Shown in pieces: positions 21,860-31,897 of a DNA stretch of 64,000 bases. A program made the position numbers and the translations under genes. Positions within the stretch are counted from its first letter, which is position 1, and each line of letters begins with the position of its first letter. The DNA is taken from assembly GCA_009760885.1 (NCBI GenBank), contig CM019707.1:36236234-36300233 (forward strand), written 5' to 3'. The notes beneath the pieces are model-generated. The model saw only the letters and a program-made list of their open reading frames with translations. It was not told the origin of the DNA and searched no databases. This stretch comes from Achatina immaculata (Eukaryota; Mollusca; Gastropoda; Stylommatophora; Achatinidae).

Positions 21860-22317
21860 GGCCTCTTGGATCTACAGCTCTTTCTTCCAACAAACAATGG
21901 CCCCGCCCTTGTCTGACTCTTGATCACGATATCTCGCCTGCGCTGGAGTTGAGAAAGTGCGCGCTGCTCCCCGGGGGTCAGGTTAGAGTGTCGTACACGG
22001 GGAAGGCGAAGCTTGCAGATTTCGTGAAGAGTGTAACCAGTGTAGAGGTCCAAGGAACGAGACACTCCTGCTGAAGGTGTCCAGGTGGATGGTTGTTTAG
22101 AGAAGCGAGAGAAAAGGTCATCATCAGAAGCAGATTGAGATGAAGAAGGTTGAGGCTTGTCTTGGAAATGGAACTTCAAACGCAGTCTGCGATGAAAACG
22201 GTGGACATTCTGAAGGAGTGAGAACAGGTCAACACGGAGGGGGACAAACTGTAAACCCTTGCCAAAGACGGATAAGTCATCAGCCGACAGTGGAATATCA
22301 GGAGGGATACAGATCAC
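21847..22317 (-). pseudogene. PLE-1 N-terminal region
   Basis: This 156-codon piece upstream of the RT includes LSVFGKGLQFVPL (a G..FVP motif common in Penelope-like proteins), RLKFHF, a serine-rich linker SSSQSASDDDLFSRF, LTPGEQRALSQLQRRRDIVI and RAGPLFV. It ends KRPWTS because of a frameshift; the RT frame overlaps it by a few codons. The region 22,320-22,900 holds further upstream coding remnants in other frames. Confidence 0.75.
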
Positions 22318-22899
22318 CTTAGTGGGAGCAGAAGCAGTGGTGGGTTGGGGAGAGGCTGTAGAGGGACGGATAGCAGAAAGTTTCTGCTTCTTGAGAGAAG
22401 AAAGTTGTAGGTAGAATTGCCTGTTGGTGGAGTGAATAATCTCATGGATTAGGCGATAAATGAGGTAATTATCATATGTAACTTGGTGAAGACGGACAGA
22501 AAGTTGAGCGATCTGACTGTCAAGATCCGAGAGGAGTTTCGTGTCTCCTCGACAATACAGCGCATTCGTTGGAAAGCGGATTTGGTTTCGATAGCCCCAA
22601 GACGCTGACGGATCCTGGGGTGGAGAGTGCCTATGGCCGGTGAAAACTTAGTAGTAAAACCTTTAGGAACAACCCTTCAGGCGAAGACAGTTGTTGAGAA
22701 AATTAACATGAGAAGAGAACCGCGTCTTCTTGTACGTGGCAAAAGCCAGGTCAGTGGCGGTGCGGGAAAGGAGAGGTGGCAAAAGACTGAAAGAGATAGC
22801 AATAAAAGACTTGAGAGATTTGGTGATGCGATTTAAAGAAGGCATGATGACTAGAAGAGACATCGAATAACAAGAAGGTGGAGGAAGAGTAGAGAATCA

Positions 22900-23965
22900 G
22901 TTTGACGTCGCCTTAAGACAGATGATAATTCTTATGGTACCAGACTTGTGGACGTCGTAGATGCAAAACTTGCCCGTTTGTTGTCGAGGCTAGCTAGATC
23001 TCTTTCCTTAAGTCAATTATCAGTTTAGGAGCGCTTCACCTGCACTTCACACAATGTTATTTATGCTATTATGTGCAAACGTTGTGATATGATGTATATA
23101 GGACAGACCTGTTTACGCTTAGGAGATCGTTTTTGTCACCATCTCAACAACACTTCTGAGAAGGCTTGGACACCTGTGGGTAAACATTTGTGTCTTAGCA
23201 ACCATAGGGGAAAGCAGGACATTTCTGTTAGTGCGATCCGCTCTTGTTCTGCTGATGTACGATCTCGGAGGGTCATAGAACAGCGCCTTATTTTTCAGAC
23301 TTGCTGTCTCCACTCAGCTGGAATAAAAATGTTTTCAGCTTCCTTTAACTTCTTTAGTTTTCCACTTTTTTCTGCCGTTTATATTCTAATTTCTTGTTTC
23401 TTTCTCCTAGCTTCCAACCGCCACCTTTTCTTCTTCTCTGGCGGCTTATATGTGTTTATTGCCCCTCCGTGTCTCGTCCTATTCATCAGCTTTATTATCT
23501 CCCCACTATTTGCGTCTCTAGTGTCCTTCGAGTATTTATGGCACATTCTGTTCCTTCCTAGTTCTTCTTTCATTATCTCTCCGCTTCTACTACTTCTTCG
23601 CTCGTCCGACATCTGCGCTACAGGTGTCTATTGCTCTTCCGTCTCTCCTTTTCCCCGCCTCATATTTCCGATTGACTTCTTTTGTTTTCCTTTGTGACCC
23701 CCCGTGGTCGCTATGCACGGTCAATGGGATACGCATTACTGTGTTATTTCCTACTCAGGAGGACGACAGATAAGTTATATGTCGTTTTGTTTGTGTATGT
23801 AATCCTCGAAAAAGGCTCACTTCGAAATATTGGATGCTGTGTGTTTTCCATTTATACATTCTCTCTTACTCTCATACTTTCTGTTAGATTTTTTCTCATT
23901 TTACTCACTCCCTCTGCCACTTTGTAAAACTACACCATACACCTCTATTTACCTTTATTATTTTA
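22900..23965 (+). mobile_element. PLE-1 partial copy, inverted
   Basis: The plus strand repeats the 3' third of PLE-1 in opposite orientation: MYIGQTCLRLGDRFCHHLNN, KAWTPVGKHLCLSNHRGKQD, VRSRRVIEQRLIFQ, then the same untranslated sequence ending near CTACACCATACACCTCTATT. About 36 bp unlike PLE-1 lie near 22,927-22,960. Together with the minus copy this forms an inverted pair with 3' ends pointing outward, a known arrangement of Penelope terminal repeats. Confidence 0.85.
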
Positions 23966-23999
23966 ACCAGTTTTACTGCAGTCGGCATCCCTTTTATCT

Positions 24000-24165
24000 C
24001 TAACATATATGTACACCGTGTAACTGTATACTAATATAGATATACACCGTGTAACTGTATACTAACATAGATATGCACCGTGTAACTGTATACTAACATA
24101 GATATACACCATGTAACTGTATACTAACATAGATATACACCGTGTAATTGTATACTAACAACAAC
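24000..24165 (+). repeat. 31-bp minisatellite flanking PLE-1
   Basis: Five units with core ATATACACCGTGTAACTGTA and TACTAACATAG. A single unit in the same orientation (ACACATCGTGCAACTGTATA) lies at about 19,521-19,553 on the other side of PLE-1. Confidence 0.92.
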
Positions 24166-24805
24166 TTAGGTGAACATTAACAAGGCCACTACATTGTCAG
24201 CAACACGATCATGACCAGTCTAACATGAGTGAGAACTCAACCATGATAAACGACAAATGGTACACTTAACGATGAGTCCAAATATCACAGAAGTCAGAAT
24301 CTGCAATAACATCGAGAAGTTTTAATGGGAAACCAAACGTGTGTATGAATGGTTGCAAATGGAAGTATGAGAATGCAAACTGAGATGAAGAAAACAACAA
24401 ATGTACACACAAACCATTCCGGCGAGTTGCATCGCCATACGAATCTAACTAACACACTGAGACAATGAAAAGCATGCTGACCTCGATCGTTCCGAAAAAA
24501 ATCCATGCACAACCTTCCAACAAGAATCAAATTTGTCCTAAAAAGGACAACCCAATTTCCTAAAACGCTACATGATAATTCAACCAGCACGAACAACCGC
24601 CCGACCAAAGCAGCAAGACATCTTCTCTCTCCCACATCTCAAGCAGAACTCTTATCACGTTCAAAGGGATCCCCATACCCCGTGATCACGTGGCCAATGG
24701 GAACACGCAGATATATTTTGCTCTGTACTTGCAAAATCGCTTAAGCAGTGGTCAACAAATTTTGCCACAAATAACTGAGTTACTACCCCTATTCTGTTAT
24801 AGAAT
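24166..24805. other. No gene recognised; two small hairpin-like motifs
   Basis: CGATGAGTCCAAATA at 24,270 and the palindrome GTCCTAAAAAGGAC at 24,535-24,548 faintly recall hammerhead ribozyme parts (see findings). No coding motif. Confidence 0.5.
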
Positions 24806-25125
24806 AGTATGTAGTCAGTATCACGTCTGGACGCATTTCTTATATATCTTATATCTTATATCCTTCCCGTGCCGTTAGACGTCACATAGGGCTCGCAAAG
24901 TAGTTCGCCAATTTTTCCTGTCTTCGGCGAGTCTTTCAACCTCATCAAAGGATTTTATGCCTGTTAATTTGGCGCATTTACCTTCCCAGATTTTTCTGGT
25001 ACCCAGTTTTAGAGGGCCTAGTTTAAGTGTGGTGGTACTAGAAAATAATCCCCGCTGTTGGGACCTGATACCACCTGATTAGTAGCCTTAGGGCCTAACC
25101 GCTCAAGCAACCGTGTCGCCCATTA
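24806..25125 (-). mobile_element. SINE-1 copy, interrupted by LINE-A
   Basis: Minus-strand SINE: head GCTTGAGCGGTTAGGCCCTA, box-B-like ATCAGGTCCC, body GGGTACCAGAAAAATCTGGG. The remainder (CCAGACGTGATACTGACTAC) lies beyond a 134-bp LINE-A insertion at 24,839-24,972. Confidence 0.85.
24839..24972 (-). mobile_element. LINE-A 3' end fragment inside SINE-1
   Basis: Minus-strand last 134 bp of LINE-A, including CCTTCCCGTGCCGTTAGACG and a CTTATAT-repeat tail at the left. CGCATTT occurs at both borders (24,832-24,838 and 24,973-24,979), a 7-bp target-site duplication. Confidence 0.9.
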
Positions 25126-25530
25126 TATTTTCAGACTTTGAAACTAACAATGAGGCCAGGCGAAAATAACTAATCAGCCCACGAGAATGACAGTAAAAGA
25201 AAAAAAAATAACTATTAATATCAGGGCTTCGGCTCAGAAAAGGTCAGTAATGAGACGTAATCAGTGAGACCCGAGGGGTGCCAGTGTCTGGCACGACTTA
25301 TCTAGAATCTTGAGCATCTTTTCGCTCTCTTAAGAGAAGGTGTTAAGAAGAACTTTGCCCTCATCTCAGGAGATGAATTAGATAACTCTGGAGCGTGTTT
25401 AGAAGATCAGATAATAGATTAATACGCTCTGCCAGACGCATCCAGGAAATCGAAAGTCTGTTAATGTGACCCGGAAGCAATAGATTTAGAAATGTTTCAG
25501 GGGGCGCCATTCGTCTGGCGGAGAGGATCA
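25126..25530. other. No gene recognised
   Basis: No coding motif or repeat recognised. Confidence 0.55.
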
Positions 25531-25577
25531 AGAAAGCGTCATCGTCATCGTCGTCGTCGTCATCGTCAACGTCATCG

Positions 25578-25624
<47 letters not shown>

Positions 25625-25722
25625 TCATCATCATCATCATCACTATCATCATCATCATCGTCGTCGTTGTTGTCGTCGTTGTCGTTTTCATTAACGTCAT
25701 CATCATCGTTATCATCGCGTTA
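25531..25722 (+). repeat. (CAT)n/(CGT)n microsatellite
   Basis: Trinucleotide tract of CATCGTCAT followed by pure CAT, then CGTCGTTGT and ATCATCG variants. Confidence 0.96.
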
Positions 25723-25934
25723 TTGGGGCGCAGAATAGTGTAGTCAAGAATGTAACACCTTTCCATGAGAAAAAGTGGTGAAAACCGTGCCACATGGACA
25801 CCTGGGATATGATGTTTGTGCCAAATTTTTTTCTGTGAACAGACAGTGTCCCAGAGGATGACCTGATCGCTTTCCTCTCACCAGTTCAACAAGAGTCAGG
25901 TACCAATTTTCTGTAGTTTGGTGACAATGTCAAC

Positions 25935-26165
25935 TTCAGCAAATAAGGTAGACAGAGGCGTATGGTGCAGTTTTGCAAAGTGAGGGAGGGAGTGAGTAAG
26001 GTGAGGAAAAAAAACGAATAGAAAGTATGAGAATGTATAAATGAAAAACATACAACTTCCGATATTTCGGCGTGAGCCTTACTCGAGGATACATACACAA
26101 GGAGACAAAAACACGAAGAACTTATCTGAATGTGTCTTCCTCCAAGTAGAAAACAGAAAACAGAA
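25935..26165 (-). mobile_element. Penelope-like 3' end fragment
   Basis: Matches the 3' untranslated part of PLE-1 on the same strand: GTATGGTGCAGTTTTGCAAA, AAAAAACGAATAGAAAGTAT, CGATATTTCGGCGTGAGCCT and CGAGGATACATACAC. No coding region remains. Confidence 0.82.
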
Positions 26166-26259
26166 CTTTCAACTTCAACAAGACAAAAAGGGATATAATG
26201 CAGAATGAAATAATCCGGCAACTGCTGGGAACAACACCTGTCGAGGACTAAGTAGAAAA

Positions 26260-26487
26260 TCAGAAGAGTTAGGTGGTTCGGGGTTTTGATACGCATGAAT
26301 CCAGAGCAATCAGTGGCACGGGTTGACCCGAGAACATCTGGACATAGGGCGCGGAGACGACCAAGGAAAAGGTGGATAGATGGGATGAAAAACACACTGA
26401 GGAAACAACATGACAGCTAGCCAGGCCTCTCATCTTGCTCTGGACCGATATCTGAAACTCCCCGCAGCGCTATAACTGCATAAGCAG
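26260..26487 (+). mobile_element. LINE-D 3' end fragment
   Basis: The plus strand reads RRVRWFGVLIRMNPEQSVAR and RRRPRKRWIDGMKNTLRK, the W.G...RM / RPR.RW.DG pattern of LINE C-termini. About 70 bp of untranslated DNA leads into AGCAGAAGAAGAAG, the start of the GTA/GAA microsatellite. Confidence 0.72.
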
Positions 26488-26678
26488 ATGAGCAGAAGAA
26501 GAAGAAGTAGTAGTAGTAGTAGTAGTAGTGTAGTAGAAGAAAAAGAAGTAGTAGTAGTAGTAGTAGTAGTAGAAGAAGAAAAAGAAGAAGAAGAAGAAGA
26601 AGTAGTAGTAGTAGTAGTAGTAATAGTATTATTACTATTATTATTATTATTAGTAATAGTAGTAGTAGTAGAAGAAAA

Positions 26679-26713
<35 letters not shown>

Positions 26714-26858
26714 AAGAAAAAGAAGTAGTAGTAGTAGTAGTCGTAGTAGTAGTAGTAGTAGTAGTAGAAGAAGAAGAAGAAAAAGAAGAAGAAGTAGTAG
26801 TAATGGTAATAGTAGTAGTAGTAGTATTAGAAGAAGAAGAAGAAGAGGAAGTAGTAGC

Positions 26859-26894
<36 letters not shown>

Positions 26895-26943
26895 TGTAGT
26901 AGCAGTAGTAGTAGTAGTAGTAGTAGAAGAAGAAGAAGAAGGC
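26488..26943 (+). repeat. (GTA)n/(GAA)n microsatellite
   Basis: About 455 bp of AGT/AGA trinucleotides with blocks of AGAAGAAAA and TATTATTACTATT. Long open frames in four directions are composition artefacts. Confidence 0.97.
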
Positions 26944-26945
26944 AC

Positions 26946-27006
26946 CTTCGATTGGACTTGAACCACTGACTCGCAGGCGAGAGTCGAGCACGCTCAGGTG
27001 CACTCT
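26946..27006 (-). other. tRNA-like sequence with truncated D arm
   Basis: On the minus strand GCACCTG can pair with AAGGTGC as an acceptor stem, GACTC/GAGTC forms an anticodon-type stem with an 8-nt loop, and GTGGTTCAAGTCC is a good box B. Only about 9 nt remain where the D arm should be, so it is not a working tRNA gene. It may be part of a SINE or a tRNA pseudogene. Confidence 0.45.
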
Positions 27007-27169
27007 TATAAGAAAGTCGTGGCTTGAGCTCCGCTGTCTCACCTTCCAGGTAACTGGATTGTAAGACCGGGTATCTGACCACCCGTGTTTAGGACAGGTA
27101 TTTACTTTGACATGAGTGTGAGAATACAATGCTTCAAGTTCCTGTGGATCACACTGCAGCTCCAGTGTG

Positions 27170-27445
27170 AACTTCTCAAAGAAATACAGATGAAGAAAAC
27201 AAAATACTTTGGGCATATCAAAAGACATAACAACATACTGAAGGCCGTACTAGAAGGAAAGATGGAAGGAAAAAAAAGAGCAAGAAGAAGGCAGAGATGT
27301 AGATGGGAAGATAACAAACGAGAATGGACAGGATACATCCTGGCTGAGTGCATCATCAAGGCGAGGGATCGAACGAATTGGAGATTCATTACCGCCAACA
27401 TTCGTTCTGGAGAAGGCACATGATGATGATGATGATGATGATGGC
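27170..27445 (+). mobile_element. LINE 3' end fragment (TGA tail)
   Basis: Plus frame: KKTKYFGHIKRHNNILKAVL, EGKMEGKKRARRRQRCRWED, ECIIKARDRTNWRFITANIR, then GGCACATGATGATGATG. The architecture resembles LINE-B/LINE-C C-termini but is a separate lineage; a cousin lies at 60,340. It is 5'-truncated. Confidence 0.75.
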
Positions 27446-28149
27446 ATGGGCTGTCAATACATTTAGTTGAAGGAAAATTTCTCGTAATAACTGATCCTTG
27501 GGAATATTGGCTCACGAATTGACAGCGTTTACAAAGAACAACGACTTCATTATCAACAGCAAACGCAACTATATCATCAATCTCTTCTATCATCATCATC
27601 ATCATCATCATGGACATTATCATCAATATTATCTTTATCATTATCATCATACTGTTTTGTCTCACGCCAGTTTGTATTAATATTCTTATAAATTCGGAAC
27701 ATCACGCTCAATTTTACGAGAACAAAACACAATAATTTTGAACCTCTACTGCACATACAAAGTTTAGAATTACTTGACCATCTTGGGATGCCGTAGATGA
27801 TTACGTGTATTAGGTCTTTATGGTCTGGTGAATTTAATTAACAGTAATTCTGCCTTGATACACAAAAGAAAAACATGACCTAGATTACGGAACGCAGAGA
27901 GATCACAAACCAAAATAACGTGGACTCATTCAGTAAATTTTAATTTTCGTAAACATAAGGATTGTGATTGTTTCGCTATTATTTTGTTCTTGGTTGTTAA
28001 CATCCTGGTTTTTTATCTTTCTTTATTTCCCTTCACCATTTGTTTTTTTGGTTTAAACTTTTATTAAATTTTGTTTACTTTGAGTTTCTCTGTAGTGTCT
28101 ATATACTTACATGTGGGTTTGTCTATGGTGCTTTTTCTTGTTAGTTGGT
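27446..28149. other. No gene recognised
   Basis: AT-rich, with a (CAT)n run near 27,590-27,612. Confidence 0.6.
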
Positions 28150-29236
28150 CTATGTTGTTTTTATCTTTCTGTGTGGATTTGTCCACAATGTGTTTATCTT
28201 TCCATGTGGGATTTTTCTGTATTGTCTTTATCTTTATTTGTGGGTTTGTCTGTGTTGTCTTTATCTTTATTTGTGGGTTTGTCTGTGTTGTCTTTATCTT
28301 TATTTGTGGGTTTGTCTGTGTTGTCTTTATCTTTAAGTGTGGGTTTGTCTGTGTTGTCTTTATCTTTACTTGTGGGTTTGTCTGTGTTGTCTTTATCTTT
28401 ACTTGTGGGTTTGTCTGTATTGTCTTTATCTTTACTTGTGGGTTTGTCTGTGTTGTCTTTATCTTTACTTGTGGGTTTGTCTGTGTTGTCTTTATCTTTA
28501 CTTGTGGGTTTGTCTGTGTTGTCTTTATCTTTACTTGTGGGTTTGTCTGTGTTGTCTTTATCTTTACTTGTGGGTTTGTCTGTGTTGTCTTTATCTTTAC
28601 TTGTGGGTTTGTCTGTGTTGTCTTTATCTTTATCCGTGGGTTTGTCTGTGTTGTCTTTATCTTTACTTGTGGGTTTGTCTGTGTTGTCTTTATATTTACT
28701 TGTGGGTTTGTATGTGTTGTCTTTATATTTACGTGTGGGTTTGTCTGTGTTGTCTTTATCTTTACTTGTGGGTTTGTCTGTGTTGTCTTTATCTTTACTT
28801 GTGGGTTTGTCTGTGTTGTCTTTATCTTTACTTGTGGATTTGTCTGTGTTGTCTTTATCTTTACTTGCGGGTTTGTCTGTGTTGTCTTTATCTTTATCCG
28901 TGGGTTTGTCTGTGTTGTCTTTATCTTTAATTGTGGGTTTGTCTGTGTTGTCTTTATCTTTACTTGTGGGTTTGTCTGTGTTGTCTTTATCTTTACTTGT
29001 GGGTTTGTCTGTGTTGTCTTTATCTTTATCCGTGGGTTTGTCTGTGTTGTCTTTATCTTTACTTGTGGGTTTGTCTGTGTTGTCTTTATCTTTATCCTTG
29101 TGGGTTTGTCTGTGTTGTCTTTATCTTTACTTGTGGGTTTGTCTGTGTTGTCTTTATCTTTATCCGTGGGTTTGTCTGTGTTGTCTTTATCTTTATTTGT
29201 GGGTTTGTCTGTGTTGTCTTTATCTTTTAATGTCTG
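28150..29236 (+). repeat. 33-bp minisatellite
   Basis: About 32 units of 33 bp, core GTGGGTTTGTCTGTGTTGTC followed by TTTATCTTTACTT. The period is divisible by three and stop-poor, which yields 380-400-codon frames that repeat an 11-residue motif. The array resumes at 29,496 after an inserted retroposon. Confidence 0.97.
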
Positions 29237-29248
29237 TCCTGTATTTAT

Positions 29249-29495
29249 TTATTTATTAAGACGACGAAAACAATAGGTCGTGACCTGGTGGTACTGCAAA
29301 CCGTTTCCACCCGTAATGAGACGTGGACCCTGCCGCCGGCATTCAGTGTGCAGGGTGGGTCTGGAACATCTCAACTTTGTTCAAAAGTAGCGACGCTTTT
29401 GTTTTGACCAAAATGGCAGGTTGATCTGGGTACCTGCCAAGAGGACACTTTGACCTCAGCCACTTTGATCTTAGCCAAAAGGCCGAGAGGCGATA
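29249..29495 (-). mobile_element. U2-snRNA-headed retroposon (SINE-like)
   Basis: Reading the minus strand from 29,494, the first 30 nt match the 5' end of U2 snRNA with one mismatch (ATCGCCTCTCGGCCTTTTGG, then CTAAGATCAA), starting exactly at the U2 first base. A non-U2 body of about 200 bp follows, and an AATAAATAAATAAAT tail at the left. TCCTGTATTTAT at 29,237-29,248 and 29,496-29,507 is a 12-bp target-site duplication. The body is not recognised. Either a snRNA-headed SINE family or a one-off chimeric retrotranscript could explain it. Confidence 0.85.
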
Positions 29496-30300
29496 TCCTG
29501 TATTTATCTTTCAATGAGTTTGTCCATCTTGTATTTATTTTTTTTTTTAAAGTGGTTTTGTTCTTCTTGACTTTTTTCTTAAACCCGCATGGGCTCGCTA
29601 GATAATTTTACCACGTAGGTGGTGAGGGTTTGTAGATTAAAATCTACTTAGCCTGGGTGGAAGGATCACCTTATTGATTATGGTACCTTCTGTATCTTTC
29701 CCATATGGGTTTGCCCATCTTTTCTTTATCTTTTCCATGAAGGTTTGTCTGTTTTGTCTTAATATTTCAATTCGACATTATCTATCTTGTCTTTTATCTT
29801 TTCCATCTTATTGTCTACCTTGTCTTTTATCATTTCCATATGGTTGTCTATCTTGTCTTTTATCTTTTTTCATGTGGTTGTCTATCTTGTCTTTTATCTT
29901 TTTTCATGTGGTTGTCTATCTTGTCTTTTATTTTTCCATGTGGTTGTCTATCTTGTCTTTGTCTCTTCCATGTGGTTGTCCATCTTGTCTTTATCTTTTC
30001 CATGTGGTTGTCTATCTTGTCTTTTATCTTTCCATATGGTTGTCCATCTTGTCTTTATCTTTTCCATATGGTTGTCTATCTTGTGTTTCTCTTTCAATGC
30101 CATATTGCATATTTTGTCTTTATATTTCAATTCGACAATATATATATCTTGTCTTTTATCTTTTCCATATGGTTGTCTATCTTGTGTTTCTCTTTCAATG
30201 CCATATTGCATATTTTGTCTTTATATTTCAATTCGACAATATATATCTTGTCTTTATCTTTCAATGCGGTATTGTCTACCTTGTTTTTATTTCTCCGCGA
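29496..30300 (+). repeat. Degenerate minisatellite of about 33-36 bp
   Basis: After remnants of the 33-bp array and about 120 bp of other sequence, imperfect units with TTCCATATGGTTGTCTATCT and TGTCTTTTATCTTT run from about 29,690. A longer higher-order unit containing TTCAATGCCATATTGCATAT occurs twice (about 30,090 and 30,195). Confidence 0.85.
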
Positions 30301-30409
30301 GGGTTTGTGATTCACTTGTGATTGTAAGTTTGTCTGTCTGTCTTTAAGTCTGTATGTCCGTTTCCGGTTTTCACAGTCCGATTCTGAACGCACTTAATGG
30401 CTACTCAAA

Positions 30410-30552
30410 CTATCCCACTTCACTCCACCCTGATGTATTCCACTTCACTCCACTTCACTCCACCCTGCTGTACTCCACTTCACTCCACTTCACTCCACCC
30501 TGCTGTACTCCACTTCACTCCACCCTGCTGTACTCCACTTCACTCCACTTCA
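30410..30552 (+). repeat. CCACTTCACT-based minisatellite
   Basis: Repeated CACTTCACTCCACTTCACTC and CACCCTGCTGTACT units. Confidence 0.92.
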
Positions 30553-31062
30553 GCACGTTCCGTCAAAGAAAAAGCCAGCCTGAAGTTTGCCCAAATGTAC
30601 GTGGACAATTACTTCATTATGACCCTGTTCCAAGACTGGTTGTAACGAGCGTGTGATCGTGGGGGCTTCTTTAGTCCATTCTGTGGTGTCCCTTCACTGA
30701 GCAGCGGTTTCCCGTTATTAATTCGTGATTTCCCATTATTGGGTCGTGATTTCCCCTTATTTAGACCTGTTTGCCATGCAGGGCTAGCAGCCACTGACTC
30801 CCACCTCCCACCAACTCCTTTTTTTTTGTTCTTAATCTTCCTTGTCAATCTTCGCTTGTCCTGGACGCGTCTGAAGATACTTAATATCAAGGCAGGAACT
30901 CTCGATCAGATTCAGTCGTGGTTGCTTCTCTTCGTCAAGTTGCTCCACCTCGTTGTAGCCAGTTAGGAGCAACTTTACCAAGTCCCTGCACTCCCAAAAG
31001 ACGTTACACTGTATTCATTCTGGCTACTCGAGATCGGACAAATTCGTTTTACATAGCACTTG
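30553..31062. other. No gene recognised
   Basis: Short repeated phrases (CGTGATTTCCC twice near 30,725-30,755). No coding motif. Confidence 0.5.
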
Positions 31063-31064
31063 TA

Positions 31065-31897
31065 CAGGGTGTTCCAAAAATTCCTTTACACTTTCATGAG
31101 GCGACCTACAGGATTCCCCCCCCCCCCTGTGACCTGACACCTTGTGACTTTTTTTTCTTGTGGGGGTACATTTAAGACAGTGTTTACGTACCCCCCCCCC
31201 CCACCCAAGGATCTGAACACTCAGAAGCAGCGACTCAAGTATGTCATCAGATCTGTCACTTCAGAAAGTACAATCTAGGAGGAACTCAATCATGGCATTA
31301 ACATGACCTGTGTCATTAAAAATAAAGAGAGGGAGGAGCCTCACATCATTAAAAATAAAGAGAGGGAGGAGCCTCATATCATTAAAAAAAGAGGGGAGGA
31401 GCCTCACATCATTAAAAACAAAGAGGGGGAGGAGCTCACATCATTAAAAATAAAGAGGGGGAGGAGCCTCACATAATTAAAAATAAAGAGGGGAGGAGCC
31501 TCACATCATTAAAAATAAAGAGGGGGAGTAAACTCACTTTATTAAAAATAAAGAGAGGGGAGGGGCCTCACATCGTTAAAAATAAAGAGAGGGGAGGGGC
31601 CTCACATCGTTAAAAATAAAAAGAGGGTAAGAGCCTTACATAATTAAAAATAAAGAAGGGGGAGCCTCACTTATTTAAAAATAAAGAGGGGAAGAGCCTC
31701 ATATCGTTAAAAAATAAAGAGAGAGGAGGAGCCTCACATCATTAAAAACAAATAAGGGAGGAGCCTAACACTGAGTCGCTGTCATGTATGTCCATAACTT
31801 TTACAATTTCTCTACAGAATAGCACATGAATTTTTCCGCCACGAAGCTATATTTGTCTTACAACTAGACCTCCACCAAGGAACTTTTTGAACACCCT
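31065..31897 (+). mobile_element. Tc1/mariner-type element with TIRs, internally deleted
   Basis: The left end CAGGGTGTTCCAAAAATTCC (31,065) and the right end GGAACTTTTTGAACACCCT (31,879-31,897) are imperfect inverted repeats, with TA just outside each. Inside, 31,090-31,290 encodes remnants of a transposase C-terminus (DLTPCDFFFLWGYI, VYVPP, PKDLNT-QKQRLKYVIRSVTS). The centre is occupied by a minisatellite. It is a nonautonomous relic; superfamily follows from the TA site, TIR start and the DLTPCDFF.WG motif. Confidence 0.8.
31310..31765 (+). repeat. About 32-bp minisatellite inside TIR element
   Basis: About 14 units with core CATCATTAAAAATAAAGAGG and GGGAGGAGCCTCA, variable in G-run length. 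It lies wholly between the two TIRs. Confidence 0.93.

Larger units (their letters stand above)
19550..22900 (-). mobile_element. PLE-1, nearly full-length Penelope-like retroelement
   Basis: On the minus strand an N-terminal region (LSRTATDLAFATYKKTRF, about 22,750), a reverse transcriptase with RRYIDDG and a C-terminal GIY-YIG endonuclease follow in the order expected for endonuclease-bearing Penelope-like elements. About 500 bp of 3' untranslated DNA ends near CACACCTTTATTAT. Frameshifts near 21,850 and 21,110 break the single frame. A partial inverted copy adjoins its 5' side. Confidence 0.9.

Noticed and set aside
26946..27006. Functional tRNA gene
   Set aside because: D arm is nearly absent, the anticodon loop has the wrong length and there is a mismatch in the acceptor stem.
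28071..29276. Open frames of about 380-400 codons with an 11-residue repeat, like a repetitive membrane protein
   Set aside because: They arise from a 33-bp tandem repeat with no stop codon. All three forward frames are open and the protein pattern is only the repeat unit.
29461..29494. Functional U2 snRNA gene
   Set aside because: Only the first 30 nt match. The Sm site and the later stems are missing, and flanks show retroposition.
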